From contig JACGCN010000001.1 of NCBI GenBank assembly GCA_014905825.1, positions 2,852,001 to 2,916,000 on the forward strand: 64,000 bases of DNA. Direction: 5' to 3'. Made by a program: the position numbers and the translations under genes. This document shows positions 11,604 to 22,954 of the stretch, piece by piece. Positions within the stretch are counted from its first letter, which is position 1, and each line of letters opens with the position of its first letter. Origin of the DNA: Lyophyllum atratum (Eukaryota > Basidiomycota > Agaricomycetes > Agaricales > Lyophyllaceae). The notes under the pieces were generated by a model, which made no database searches, was not told the origin of the DNA, and was given only the letters and a program-made list of their open reading frames with translations.

Positions 11604-11937
11604 ACTGGACCAAAGGTTGGAACTACTATTTTTCGACTATCACGATCATCATACATTGCCTCTCACAAGCCACCTTTCACGAATGGACTACCATCAAGTT
11701 CTCATGCTGCTGTACACTTTAGATGCACACTTAGTTTACTCTGCAACGCCTCTGAATACGTAGTACATACATCTTGAGACCATCCTCCAGTAACGCTGTA
11801 TTTATGGTATCTGACATTACGTAACGTTGGACTATACACTGACTGCTGTCAACCCTGGATACTTGCTGGCGGTCGCAAACCGTTTCAGTCCAACGGCACG
11901 CTCGAATTGGAGGGAACAATCCTCGAATACTAGGAAA

Positions 11938-14778
11938 ATGGGGGCATCCTCCTTTACCTTGAATCCTATCTGGCCGCACTTTCTAGGAATACTTATAACA
12001 GCTCTGAGCATTTCTATTGGGCTGGGGCGATATGTTGTACTGGGTATGTCTACTGATATAGTGCCCCTTCTTTATCTCATTGATTGCTAGATTGGTCGGA
12101 TACCACGCGTTGCGGAGCGCTGCTCAACGAAGGAAGTTGGTTGGATGCGGGCCTACGAAACTGGCAACCCAATGGTACGCATGGAACCGCGGACGAAAGA
12201 CTCACCGACTGAAGGCGTCATATAGGTTGCATGCTGTACCCTTACAAGGCGTCTCAAGCATCGACTTGTCTCGATTCCAAACCCGTGGTATTTATTGGAG
12301 ACTCTGTGACAAGAAAACTATTTTTCCAAGTAGCCCACATATTGGATCCAACTCTACCCACAGCGCCAGCAAATGATGGATCACGACACTCGGACCACAC
12401 TCTCCACGCAAAAAGTGGAAGCGATATATCCTTCTTCTGGGATCCATTCCTCAACAGCACCCATACACTCGATGCTGTACGGTCATCGAGAAACGACACG
12501 CAACGGCCCGCCCTCTTGGTCCTTGGCTCTGGGCTATGGTACCTCAGATATGCTAATGTATCTGGTGGTCTACCTGCGTGGGAGGCCAACATGGAACACA
12601 TTTTAAGTGAGGTTACGAAGAACACGGTGAAGCCAGCAGACCAAGTCGTTGTATTGCCTGTTGAGCAGGTGGTCACGTCGAAACTATCTCAGGAGCGCGT
12701 TCTTTCGATGCGATCCTCCGATATCGATGCTATGAACTCTGATCTGTTCCATCGCATAGATCAGTCATCGAACTTTGGCCTGCCAGTCTCCAATGAACGC
12801 GCCCGTCCAATGTTCCTTCCTCTGGTTTTCAATCAAATGTTAGACCCCTCTCAGACCGAAGATGGACTCCACTTTTCAGATACCCTTGTGGGAACTCAGG
12901 CCAATATCCTTCTCAACTTGCGGTGTAATGATGTATTGCCAAAGCGGTTTCCTTTTGATAAAACTTGCTGTAGCAGGTATCCTTGGCCGTCGTTGCTGCA
13001 GTTCATAGTTCTGGCACTCGCAGTTCTTTGGGGACCGATGGTCATTTTGCTCTCGTATCGACCAGGCAAGCTCCCATTGCCCGCGTCATAGTAATAATGC
13101 TAACACTTCTACATAACAGGACACAGGTACCACTTCTCGTGGTCAAAAGATTCTCAGGGGCCAGCTCTTATATTCAGCATAGGGATCGCTCTTATCTTCG
13201 TCGCCGATCGAACTTGGTTGTTTTTAAAGGAACAAAAGCAGTTCAACCCCTGGACTTTCGGGTTTCTCTGTTTGGTTTCCCTTTGTTTTGGTCTGGCTAC
13301 TATCAAACGTAGCGACAAGGATTTAGGATTTTTAAATAGAGAGCAGACGGATGAATGGAAAGGATGGATGCAAAGTGTGTGGTCTTCATTCCTTCTGTCC
13401 ATCTATCGGCCGCTGACTACTCTATTGCAGTTGCCATTCTAATCTACCACTATTTGGGTGCTTCGAAGATCTCAGGAATCTACAACCCCATTCGTGTTCT
13501 TGTGGCATCGTATCTGTTTATGACTGGCTATGGTCATACAACATTTTATCTTAAAAAAGCGGATTTCGGATTTCTCCGGGTTGCCCAAGTATGTTCCTTG
13601 TATTCTTGAGCCTGTTGGCAACTAAAGGGACCTAACAGGTCATGGTACGACTAAATCTTCTAACGCTGCTGCTTGCATATACGATGGACACAGACTACAT
13701 CTCCTACTACTTCTCGCCCTTGGTCTCTATGTGGTTCCTCATCCTATACGCCACCATGATCGTCGGTTCCCGGTTCAACGATCGGACCCCTTTCCTCCTC
13801 TTCAAAATTCTGATCTCAGCATGCCTCATCACATGGTGCATGAAGGAGGAATGGCTCTTAGAGGCGCTTTTTGCCTTCCTCGGTCGTGTATGCGGCATCC
13901 ACTGGTCGGCCCGTGAGTGGACTTTCCGGGTCACTCTTGATCTTTGGATCGTTTATATAGGCATGCTCGCCGCTATCGCTGCCATAAAAATCCGTGAATA
14001 CCGCCTAACAGAGCATCCACATTGGCCCCTAGCCACGCAGCTTGCAATAGGTGCCTCGGTCATATGCATCGTCTGGTTTTTCGCGTTCGAGCTTCTCCAA
14101 GAATCAAAGTTCACCTACAATCGCTGGCACCCATACATTTCTTTCCTGCCCGTATTGGCTTTCATTGTCCTGAGAAATTCCAACGCCATACTGCGGTCCG
14201 CATCCTCTTGGGCATTTGCTTTTGTAGGAAGATGTTCTCTCGAGACGTTCATCATCCAATACCATTTCTGGCTGGCGGGTGATACCAAAGGCGTGCTACT
14301 GGTTTTTCCGGGTACCCAGTGGCGACCTCTTAATTTCCTCTTTACGACTATCATGTTCGTGTATGTGTCAGACCAGATGGCGCATGCTACCACGACAATT
14401 ACAAGCTGGGTCTGCGGTGGTGCTGCCAGGTCATCATTGCCGCTGCCCACAACAGCCTCACCCTCCAACAATGCCGCTTCGGCGTCGAGTCGTCGCAATC
14501 CAGATGTAACACGATCTAACGAGGATGCTACTGTGTCCATCCCCCTGATATCACCCCATCCGCAAAAGGACAACGGACGGGAAAACTCGCTTCCACCAGA
14601 ACCCGATACCCCAGTGAGGTCTCGACGTTGGGTTGATCGTCTTGCTGAGGGTTCTGAGCAACCACGAACGCCAGGATTCCGGATATGGTATGGGGAGCAT
14701 GAAGGATATGGAGTGAAGACGAAGTTGATCATCGGAGTTGGCACGATGTGGGCAGCGAACTTACTTTGGCAATACTGA
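11938..14778 (+). CDS. CAS1-type polysaccharide O-acetyltransferase
   Basis: Six exons (11938-12043, 12091-12174, 12226-13065, 13120-13374, 13431-13588, 13639-14778) give 860 aa. After an N-terminal TM anchor ([15 protein letters not shown]) there is a luminal SGNH/PC-esterase-like domain with the nucleophile block [14 protein letters not shown] and a later DGLHF (Asp-His pair). Then follow ten or more TM helices with the CAS1 core ([62 protein letters not shown]). The family includes Cryptococcus Cas1p (capsule O-acetylation) and animal CASD1; the product should acetylate glycans in the Golgi. The intron at 13066 has a GC donor (GCAAGC). The cytosolic C-terminal tail of about 130 residues is low complexity. 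Confidence 0.9.
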
Positions 14779-15429
14779 TTCTAGATAGATAGACTTTGGA
14801 TAGACTACTGACTGCAACCAACAATAATTGGATTACCAATTCGGAATTTCGAAACTTATTTCTCTCATGATCAGGTATTATCAGGTAAACTGCATGGCAT
14901 TAGAAAACACGTAAATAAAGAGATGCAGTAGTACTAGGGTCTTCATCATTTAGAGGAACCTATACAGGTTGAGTTAGCATGACAGTGATAGGCAACGTCA
15001 AGAAAATGAGTGTCAGTATTAGCATGGAAAATCATCAACGCTTGTCCTTTAGACAAGATCAGTGCTTGACTTCTATATTGTACATCATTCAAAGTGCAAA
15101 GAATGGTACTCACGTTCGACAGCGTACATGGGTTGGACAGGCCTATTGAGAGAAATGACAGTGAGCACGATAGATGCAGTGGGGGCGAATGCGCTCAGAA
15201 ATTTGGGTATAATGAATGACGTTCATCAGCCGGTGGGCCTCGAAGTAGCGATTCGTTTGTCTCTTCATGGCGCAATGAGAAGACCTACTCACCTGGAGGA
15301 GGAAGAAGATGGGGAACAAAGGACAAACGCAGAAAATTTAAGGACGATGGTTAGGGCCGGTCATCACGTGTGATGGAAGGAAGTGTCCTTGGGCAGCGTG
15401 ACGGTGGTTATCCTTGTCTCAATCCTTTC
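14779..15429. other. Intergenic stretch with minus-strand splice-site-like signals
   Basis: There is no convincing coding region. On the minus strand three good splice signals line up: donor GTGAGT at about 15296-15291, acceptor CAATAG ending at 15146, donor GTGAGT at 15116, and acceptor TGTATAG with a branch-like GCTAAC upstream, ending near 14964. Joined exons hold only very short ORFs without a clear ATG. This may be a spliced non-coding or micro-ORF transcript, or chance. Confidence 0.3.
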
Positions 15430-16703
15430 ATGGCCAACGTACTTCAACATCCCATCGAGTTCCACCCCCGTCCCGTCTCCCATGCCCCCTCACCTTTCGG
15501 GTTTGGTTTCGGTCTGTCCTCCGCCTCATCCTCCGCTATGGCTACTGCAGCGTGGCAGCCTACCACCACCCCAGGCCACACAAATCCTGCAGCCTTCCAA
15601 CAATTAGCATCCTCTGTAAACCAATACTCAACCATCCGTGCACAAAAGAGACGACACGATCCTGAGGATGATGGGGAAAGCGCTAGACACGGGGGTCTCC
15701 GGGACGCCTCCATGGACCGCAGCCCTACTCCAGAACGCCCCAAGCGTGCGGCACCGAAGCGGGCCCGAGTGGCGTCGCACCTAGATGCCTCCCCCAAGGG
15801 TGACACAGAGCTTAAGGAGAACAAAGCTCCCAACAGTACCGATGACCAAGACGTTGACGTTGGAGTGCTTCTCGGTGAGTTAACGGCCCTACGCTTATCA
15901 CCTCTGTTAGTTGACCATGTGTAATAGCGAGCCTTCCTTCACAATCTCTTTTACCCCTGCTGACGTCTTTAATCAACGCTCAACCTTCTTTGAAGTCGAC
16001 CATTCTCCCTTTAATACCTCGACCAACCCTAGAAACTGCCACACAAGCTCTGGCGCAGTCTGCTAAAAGGCTGCGTGACGCCTACCCCTACTCGTCTAGC
16101 CCTACGTTTAGCCAATCCAGCCTCTCGACCTCTTTTGGGTTTGGGAAAACTCCACTTATGAGTACTTCCACATTCGGGCAAGCGCCCCACAGTAGTAATA
16201 ATGGTGGCATGCGCAACTCGTATATCATCTCTCGCCTCCGACCACACATTACGGAATTCGTGGCTGCCTGCTTCTCTTATCTCCCTTATTTCTCTTCCTT
16301 GCCTGCTCCATCTCAATCTGCATCGACATCTCACTCAACGACGCTTCAATCATTGCATAAAGACAAATCTCACCCATCCGAAACATTTATATTCCTTTCT
16401 ACGGTCACAAATCACATCATTTCCCAACCACCTATCAGTCAATCTCAGTTGCTTCCCCAGCTACTTCCTCGTCTATCGGAGGAGTGGAAGGCATGGATAC
16501 TCAAGGTCGACGACGTAGTTAACCGCCAGGGAGGGATGTTTGGGAGTGAAACAGTGCGGAGCTGGGAGCGTGTCCTGGACGAAATGGCAGATGGGAAGGC
16601 GTTCGATGGATCCGATGTCATGCGGGGCGTCAGGGATTTATGGGTGTCGAAGGTCGGCTGGCTGATAGGGCGGACGGGAAGCCAGCAGATGGACGAGTTC
16701 TAG
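15430..16703 (+). CDS. STS1: STS1/Cut8-like nuclear proteasome tether
   Basis: Two exons (15430-15874, 15928-16703) give 406 aa. The protein should anchor 26S proteasomes at the nuclear envelope, as Cut8 does in fission yeast and Sts1 in budding yeast. The N-terminus has a basic nuclear-type stretch (ERPKRAAPKRARV) and a Lys-containing polar region expected to be the proteasome-binding, self-degrading part. The helical core begins ASLPSQSLLPLLTSL and includes the family signature LPLIPRPTLETATQAL, then RLRPHITEFVAACFSYLP and the long C-terminal bundle ending GWLIGRTGS. The start at 15430 (MANVLQHPIEF) is preferred over an upstream in-frame ATG at 15370 because conserved-looking sequence begins there. 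Confidence 0.85.
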
Positions 16704-17408
16704 ACTGGGTATCAGCATCTTTCCTCTAACACTGTATGTTATTCAGCATAGGATTCTGCATTGATTATGACACCGCGTATCTATGGCATTGTTGCTTCCC
16801 GAAATGTGACCATAGGGCTTGCTCAATGCCGGAAAGCAATTTACGTTTGGTCTGAGCAAGGTTCTCCGAGTCGGGGCCATACATTTGTATGGAAGAAGTA
16901 TCTCTGACATGGGTAGCCGCTTGGTAACATTTAATCTGAACACAGGGTGACAGGGATCGACTGTTGCAGCGCCGAGTTGGCGGGAGATCGTGTGTATGGG
17001 ACGCGTCGTTGGACGGGGGCGCAGAACGCGTACAAATTCGGGAAGCTTGTTTGTTCGTGATGTGGTACCAGAAATTTGAACCAGCGTAGCAGTCGTCGTC
17101 TTCATTCCCATATGCATGCACCATCGTGCCCTTCGCCTCCTTCCCAGCACCCCGCTTTCTTATGCCAGCACCCTGTCCTTCAGTTCTATACTGCAGGCTG
17201 CTGCCGGCCGTGCTTGGGTAAGGAGGTCGACCTCCGGACCCCCTCTGTCCACCCGACCCTCTCCTATGGCGCATGACAAGTCCCCCAAAATAGGCATCCA
17301 GGCTGCGTCGAAGCGCCAAAAGTGCGTTCAATTCTTTTTTAGTCTCATAATAATTACCTTGACCCCGCAATCACTAGGCCTGTTCGAGTATCTCAGGATA
17401 TCGTAGTC
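16704..17408. other. Intergenic stretch without a supportable gene
   Basis: A 201-codon minus-strand ORF (16765-17370) spans most of it, but it is low in recognisable structure, has no family resemblance that I can see and shifts composition along its length. I treat the stretch as the 3' region of STS1 plus the promoter of the next gene. Confidence 0.35.
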
Positions 17409-18956
17409 ATGCAAGGTCCACATCAGGGATGCAAAGGGTCCTTACTTGCCTCTATCAGCAGGAAAAGGGCACCACTTAAACCGAAGCCCTCTTCCTCGTC
17501 ACGCGCACCTCGTCGAGCAAGCTCCAAGCATACGCGTTCTGTTGCGTATTTTCACCCCGAGGATATTCAGGATTCGGACTTAGAGTCTTCCGATCCTGCG
17601 CGCTTCATCATACACCCCACATACGCCTCAGAACAGTCACCAAATCCTTCAGAAGACCCATGGTCCTGGGATGACTCATCAATAATTGGCACGCCGGTCG
17701 GTCTGCACGTCTCACGCACCCCCACCGGCCCTCTTGTCCCTCTGGCCAAGACTGCACCATCATTATACCAGAACCTCCTCCATCTCTTATCATATCACAA
17801 CCCATTCCCAACTCTTCCGGCGCTATTGGACTACCATGATCTTCATCCTGGCCTTAGATCGACCCGTTCGTACAATCTTCTCGTATCCCTGGCTCTACGC
17901 AACAAATCCTATGGAACCGTACCATGGTTGCTATCATCAATGCGTGCGGCATCTGTGCCTGGTAACGTCGAAACGTGGAAACTAAGAGTGCGTTGGCTTA
18001 TCCAGTCGGGTTGGTGGGACAAAGCATGGAACGAAGTCATGTCGACTTCCCCACGCATCGATGTCAAAGGGAAAGGCGAGCTGAAAGGCGGCTTCCAAGT
18101 CAGCAATGCTCTCCCACTCCCAGTCTGGTTGGAATTTTTCCAACCTTGGAAGGGCCGTACTACTCGACGACGCGAGAGAGCACGGCGAGCTTTAGATAAT
18201 AATACCTCGACCCCGGAGGCCCCATCACAATCTTTCGAGCCAGCGGATCTATATTTGGCGCGTTACCATACCCTAATGAATAATCGTCCAACAGTCATAC
18301 CTTACGATTTGGCACACACGCCCCCGAAGGCTGTTTACTCTGTGGCTTCGGTAATGCTCGACCTTGAACAGACTGGCATGGCGGTATCCCTCACTAGGGC
18401 GTATCTCTCCAGTTTACCCCCCAGGATATCGAGTTCGCGGGCTAGAGCATGCCTAGACATCATCCACCTACATATAGCTATGGGCTCCTCACATCGAGGC
18501 TTGCGACGTTTCTATGAGGCGCGCAGGACAATGGTTTCTTTAATCTCCTTACACCCTGCCCTCCGACCGACATCGACGACCCTAGCCCTTCTCCTCACTC
18601 CACTTCGCCGTGCTAAACGCTGCGGGACCGTTGCATGGAACGTGCTCCGTGCGTTCAAGGCACAATGGGGCGCTCGTACTGAGGACCGACGAGTCAGACG
18701 CCGAGTGGCAATACTGGCTATGAAGGAGGGGCGTATGGACATTGTCGACACGCTGATGCGCTCAGAGAGGTCTGCGAGATGGGCTCACGCGACGTGGAAA
18801 TTGTCGCAGCGGGTGGTAGGTAAAGCCGCGACGCCACGGCCTCCCAGACTTCTTCGGCCGCCGGCAAGGAGGGTCTTTAGACGCAATGGAAGGGAGGAGC
18901 GCGATTGGTGCAGTTTGATGAAGCGGGTATCTCGTAGGCACGATCGTACAAAATAA
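17409..18956 (+). CDS. Intronless helical-repeat (PPR-like) protein, function unknown
   Basis: A single open frame of 515 codons, striking in a neighbourhood where nearly every gene is split. The first 50 residues are basic and Ser/Pro-rich, compatible with a mitochondrial presequence. The body shows helix-turn-helix repeat spacing resembling PPR/TPR proteins (for example RSTRSYNLLVSLALRNKSYG, ETWKLRVRWLIQSGWWDKAW, RACLDIIHLHIAMGSSHRG, LALLLTPLRRAKRCG), and the C-terminus is strongly basic. I do not recognise a named orthologue. A role in mitochondrial RNA metabolism is an inference from fold-like repeats and the basic character only. Coding potential is supported by length and by start context (ATCGTAGTCATGC). 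Confidence 0.6.
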   Translation: MQGPHQGCKGSLLASISRKRAPLKPKPSSSSRAPRRASSKHTRSVAYFHPEDIQDSDLESSDPARFIIHPTYASEQSPNPSEDPWSWDDSSIIGTPVGLHVSRTPTGPLVPLAKTAPSLYQNLLHLLSYHNPFPTLPALLDYHDLHPGLRSTRSYNLLVSLALRNKSYGTVPWLLSSMRAASVPGNVETWKLRVRWLIQSGWWDKAWNEVMSTSPRIDVKGKGELKGGFQVSNALPLPVWLEFFQPWKGRTTRRRERARRALDNNTSTPEAPSQSFEPADLYLARYHTLMNNRPTVIPYDLAHTPPKAVYSVASVMLDLEQTGMAVSLTRAYLSSLPPRISSSRARACLDIIHLHIAMGSSHRGLRRFYEARRTMVSLISLHPALRPTSTTLALLLTPLRRAKRCGTVAWNVLRAFKAQWGARTEDRRVRRRVAILAMKEGRMDIVDTLMRSERSARWAHATWKLSQRVVGKAATPRPPRLLRPPARRVFRRNGREERDWCSLMKRVSRRHDRTK

Positions 18957-19906
18957 AAGACCGCAAGGGACATGAGGCACATTGGCTATGACAGGAGCGA
19001 GTAGTAGAGGCGGAGCCGGCTTGCACGAGCGTGGCGTCGATTTTAAAAAATTGGGCCGAGTTTGTATATTCAGTGTGATCAAAAATTCATGATGACGAAG
19101 GTTCGATGTCAAAACGATCTGCGACTGCCCGCCTCTTCAAACAGCTCGACGTCTGTTGACTCATACCCGAATCCAGCATCCCCCAGGGTCGCAATCCCCG
19201 ATCGTACGGTCTGACCTTGGAAACCCGCGCGTTCACAACATATTCTAACAAATTAGCTCTGCTCTCCCAAGGATTTCGATTTTGACTGCAGCCCTTGAAC
19301 GTGGCCGCTCCCGTCGTGATTCATGCCTCATTTTCGAGCTCCTTCTGGCCACCGAATGGTACACAATCTGATCTACATTTGACACCTTCTTGCCATCTGC
19401 TCCAGATTTTGCGTTCACATACCGATCTTCTGCTTGAAAATTTCTGGTAATTCGATGACCAGTCCCATTCTCTGTCCGTAATTGTTGTGGATACCGGCCT
19501 TCTTTGCCACTGCTCTTGCTTCTGAGCGCGCGATTGCACCGGAGGTCGATTTCTTCCCGCACTTATAATCCAGCGGACTTCCACTGTTGGTGTCGCCGGA
19601 GCCTTGGTCTCTAATTATGACACCCTCCTTTGCCTCCACGAAATCTAGTTGAACGTCATTGACGCAACAGAACATGTCGTTCGCTGGTTGTCAATTTCGC
19701 ACCGCTCACCCGACTTCAAATAACGGCAACGACATATCCGAACATTAGGTCAAGCCTCAGCCCTGTCACAATCCCCACCCGCAAGCAATCGACCGAATAA
19801 TCTCGACGATAACGGTATACAAAAGGTACATAATATATCATGCACCCGTCCCTATAAATCCCCATTTCCTTACCGCACATCTCTCCACAAATCTCATCCT
19901 CCTGTT
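18957..19906. other. Intergenic stretch; one uncharacterised minus-strand ORF
   Basis: A minus-strand ORF at 19675-19415 (86 codons, ATG start, MFCCVNDVQLDFVEAKEG) ends near a GTATGT donor-like site, so it could be the first exon of a small gene. I could not join it to a convincing second exon or family. Nothing else is supportable here. Confidence 0.3.
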
Positions 19907-20828
19907 ATGGCTCCATCCAGTGATCATTTTCTCGCCATGTCCTGTTCTAACGTCGGCGTAGGTCCTGGCGGGACAACATCTATGCTCGCGTACGTTTCCC
20001 CAATCAAAGCTGCAAGGCATGGCTAACCCCTATGCCTTGTTCAGACGAGTCGTCGTCGTCGACTACAGAGGCAAGGTCATCCTCGACAAATATGTCAGTC
20101 CAACGATGCAGGTAATTTGTCCTTTTGCCGAGACCACGGTCAATATAAATGACCTCTCTTCCTGGTTTAATCTAGGTTACAGATTATAGGACCTCGACGA
20201 CAGGGATGACCGAAGCACACCTTACATCAGGTTAGCAGCCTGCAATCGTTCCTCTTTCGACATACTCATTCCGCGACACGTAGGAGACATCTGGTCTTTC
20301 CATGCAGTTCAACAATATGTCGCCAACCTCATTGAGGGCAAGATTCTTGTTGGTCACAGCATCTGGAATGACCTATCGGGTGAGGATCCTTATTTACTCT
20401 TACCATTCCTACATGTATATTGATCGCCGCCAAGTACTCGGGATACCACATCCAGCCGTCAACACGAGAGACGTCGCTCTCTATCAGGTATGATCGTATT
20501 TCAACGACTACGCCACCCACACCTACTGACCGCGAATCATCAGCCATTCAGAAATGCATTGCGTTCACCTCATCAGGTCATCGGTTTACAGACATTAGCA
20601 TGGCAGCTGATGTGCCGGCGCTGTCAGGAAGGCCAGCAACATCCAGTGCGTAGAGTCTACAGTGACGCGCTGATGCCATTTTCGCTTATTTGGCTGCTGT
20701 AGGTCGAAAATGCCCGAGTCGCTTTGGATCTTTACCGCTCTGATGCCGACAGCTGGGAGAATGCGATCGCGAAGAGCAACTGGCCTTGCGCACTCCCACC
20801 CAGTACTTTCTCCCGATGCTATCTCTGA
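19907..20828 (+). CDS. REX4-like exonuclease homologue lacking catalytic acids
   Basis: Seven exons (19907-19989, 20045-20111, 20176-20230, 20284-20379, 20435-20487, 20544-20645, 20703-20828) give 193 aa. The backbone is clearly that of the DEDDh exonuclease REX4 (rRNA processing): VGVGPGGTTSMLARV, VVDYRGKVILDKYVSPTM, VTDYRTSTTGMTEAHLT, KILVGHSIWNDL, NTRDVALYQPFRN, LDLYRS. The motif I position that normally reads LDCEMVG is MSCSNVG here, so both the Asp and the Glu are absent, and the motif III region reads HPVENA instead of a VEDA-type sequence, losing another Asp. The motif II Asp (NDL) remains. The protein also lacks the usual N-terminal extension. It is probably a catalytically dead paralogue; an intact REX4 is expected elsewhere in the genome. 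Confidence 0.8.
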
Positions 20829-21211
20829 ATATGGGTCGCCACCTCGTGCCATTTCGTCACGTCATGTACAACCATTTTTGATTTTCTCGTTTTCCAGCGC
20901 TCCGCCACCTATAGTATGACCCTCGGAGCAGACTCAGTATATTCATGTTAATGTAGCGCCCCTTAACGACCCGTAATGATTAGCCAAAGTAGTCATTGCC
21001 ATATGTATTTTTCGTAATATATTAATGTCATGTTTCCTTCTCGCAAGAGAGTGAGTTCCCCATTTGGTATACAAAGTTCCAAAATAGGAATGGCGCCAAA
21101 TTTGGTATATGGCGATATGATTTCAGCGAATGATACGCAATAGGCCAGGGGAAAAAATGTTGCCTAAATCCAACCTAAATCAACCTCCTAATAAACTAGT
21201 GGCGGGTCTAA
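20829..21211. other. Intergenic stretch between convergent genes
   Basis: AT-rich 3' flanks of the REX4-like gene and the mitochondrial carrier. No gene, repeat or structured RNA is apparent. Confidence 0.5.
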
Positions 21212-22802
21212 TTAGGGATGCGCGATCCATAAGCGATATGTAGAAAAGTCCAGCGGAGAAAGTACCTTCTCGGCACCCAGGAGTCTCATCGTCCCTTCAT
21301 AAACGAAGAACGCACAGGCGTTAACAGGGAACGCACGTAAAAGACAGGGTCCTAGACCGCGGAAAAACCCAGCTATGCCATTGGAGGAGTAGATGTGGCG
21401 TGCGGTTGAGATGAACGATGGTCTGGTGACGGTGGCTTGCATGGACGCTGAGGGCTGTGGATAAGGGAGGGGATAAGGGTGCGACATCATTCGGCTGCCA
21501 AGTTCAGGGAATTCAGCAGGTGACGATGGGTCGGAGAATGAATGCCTTGCTTTTTGACATTGTCAGCGGGTATGGCCATTCCCCAGAAAGCAAAGGAACC
21601 AAGGCCGCCTGCAACAAAGTTGGCTGACCCTACGCTTATCTGAATAGGATACGCGTTAAACGTTTGGCGAAAGCAATTTCGGAGTTGCAGACAACTACCT
21701 CATAGGGTGTCCCTGCTAGTCGCGAAAAGCCACGCATGAGTGCCTTCGATGCATGAATCAGGTCTAGTTTGCTTACACGACAATGCTGACTGACCTCGAA
21801 AGACAAGAACATCCAGAAAAAATTGCTACGGAATGCGAGACTTCCGGTAAACCCTGACCACATGCCAAGAATGCCCTGAGCACGAATAATCTGTCTTGCG
21901 CAATCTACGGGACCCTTGAACTGACGGTCGGATGCTGACCTCTGGGACTGTAATTGGAGTTTGACTCGGGGATACCGTTAGTTTATTGGCAGGCGCCAGG
22001 CTGGATAGGAAGAGAAACCTTTTAGAAGCTCGATCGGTGTGGCAATCAGAGTGCTAGGTGACGAATATATGATCAAATCGATCAGGTCCTAGCGCCACTA
22101 ACATAAGAGGTTATTAGTGCAAACCTGGTCAACCCAGCAAAAAGGCCTGCAATCCCGTGTCCCATCAGTGTGAGCCGAGAAACCCCGGTGCCAGTGCTTT
22201 CTGTCATCCCGTGCCGATGGAGGAAGAGACGATAGTTGTGTAATGAGCCAAGCAGTAAAGAATCAATAGCCGCCCATCCGACAGCTGGTGGAGTAGCTCC
22301 TTTGTACAGCGCGAAGACTCCCTACTTTGAATCAATCGGTATTATTACTGCCAGTGTTGATTTACGCGTACCTCATTTCGTATTATTTTGGTAAGAACAT
22401 CACGAGCTCCACGATAGGTTCCTGGAGGAGAGCATTGGAGGCGTGTTTTGATAGTATCGAATCTTTATCCGGGGACGAGCTCAGGGATGAAGCTGTGACT
22501 AGATGATAGAAGCTCAATTTTGAGCGAGGCCGCCGGGTTGACGCTCACCCACTTTCCGGAACCAAAGTAAGTTCTCACCCATGCCCGACTGCCACCTGAG
22601 ATAATTGACATGCCAAAACGTTGTAAAACGCGTTGATAACGGAGTATGTATTTAAATGTTCACTTTGGTTAGACCTGCTCGAGATGTTCAACAACATGAA
22701 ACGCAATAGTCGAGGACGAATGTGAGGTAACGCACCGCTCCCGATGCCGGCAAAGGCGCCCGCAATCCTGAGATGACTGCCTTGTGACGCATTGTCTGTC
22801 AT
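21212..22802 (-). CDS. Mitochondrial carrier family (SLC25) transporter
   Basis: Ten exons (22802-22736, 22674-22664, 22595-22579, 22462-22372, 22321-22125, 22053-22019, 21964-21795, 21743-21699, 21639-21551, 21494-21212) give 334 aa in frame. Three repeats of the carrier fold are visible, with signatures GFDTIKTRLQ (repeat 1, with Gly for the usual Pro), PIELLKVKLQLQ and PADNVKNRMM, plus GVFALYKGATPPAVGW, GMWSGFTGSLAFRSN and FFRGLGPCLLRAFPVNA. It should exchange a small metabolite across the inner mitochondrial membrane; the arginine/ornithine/carnitine-type branch is the nearest match that I recall, but the substrate is not assignable. Exons 2 and 3 are 11 and 17 nt, and the last intron has a GC donor (GCAAGG). 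The final exon could alternatively splice at GTACTT near 21275. Confidence 0.8.
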
Positions 22803-22954
22803 TCGTCGAAGAGTGGGGGATAGCAGTGGCACAGAAACTGAACAACTTGAAAATGGAACGGCAGCAAATGTTTGAGCTCACGTGCTTTCGGGTACTAGCT
22901 AGAACGCCGAAGCTTCGTGACGCCTGTCGTGGGTCAGCTTGGAGGCAACTCGCT

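Noticed and set aside
16765..17370. 201-codon minus-strand ORF between STS1 and the PPR-like gene
   Set aside because: No recognisable motif, uneven composition and no splice partners; likely a chance ORF over 3' flank and promoter DNA.
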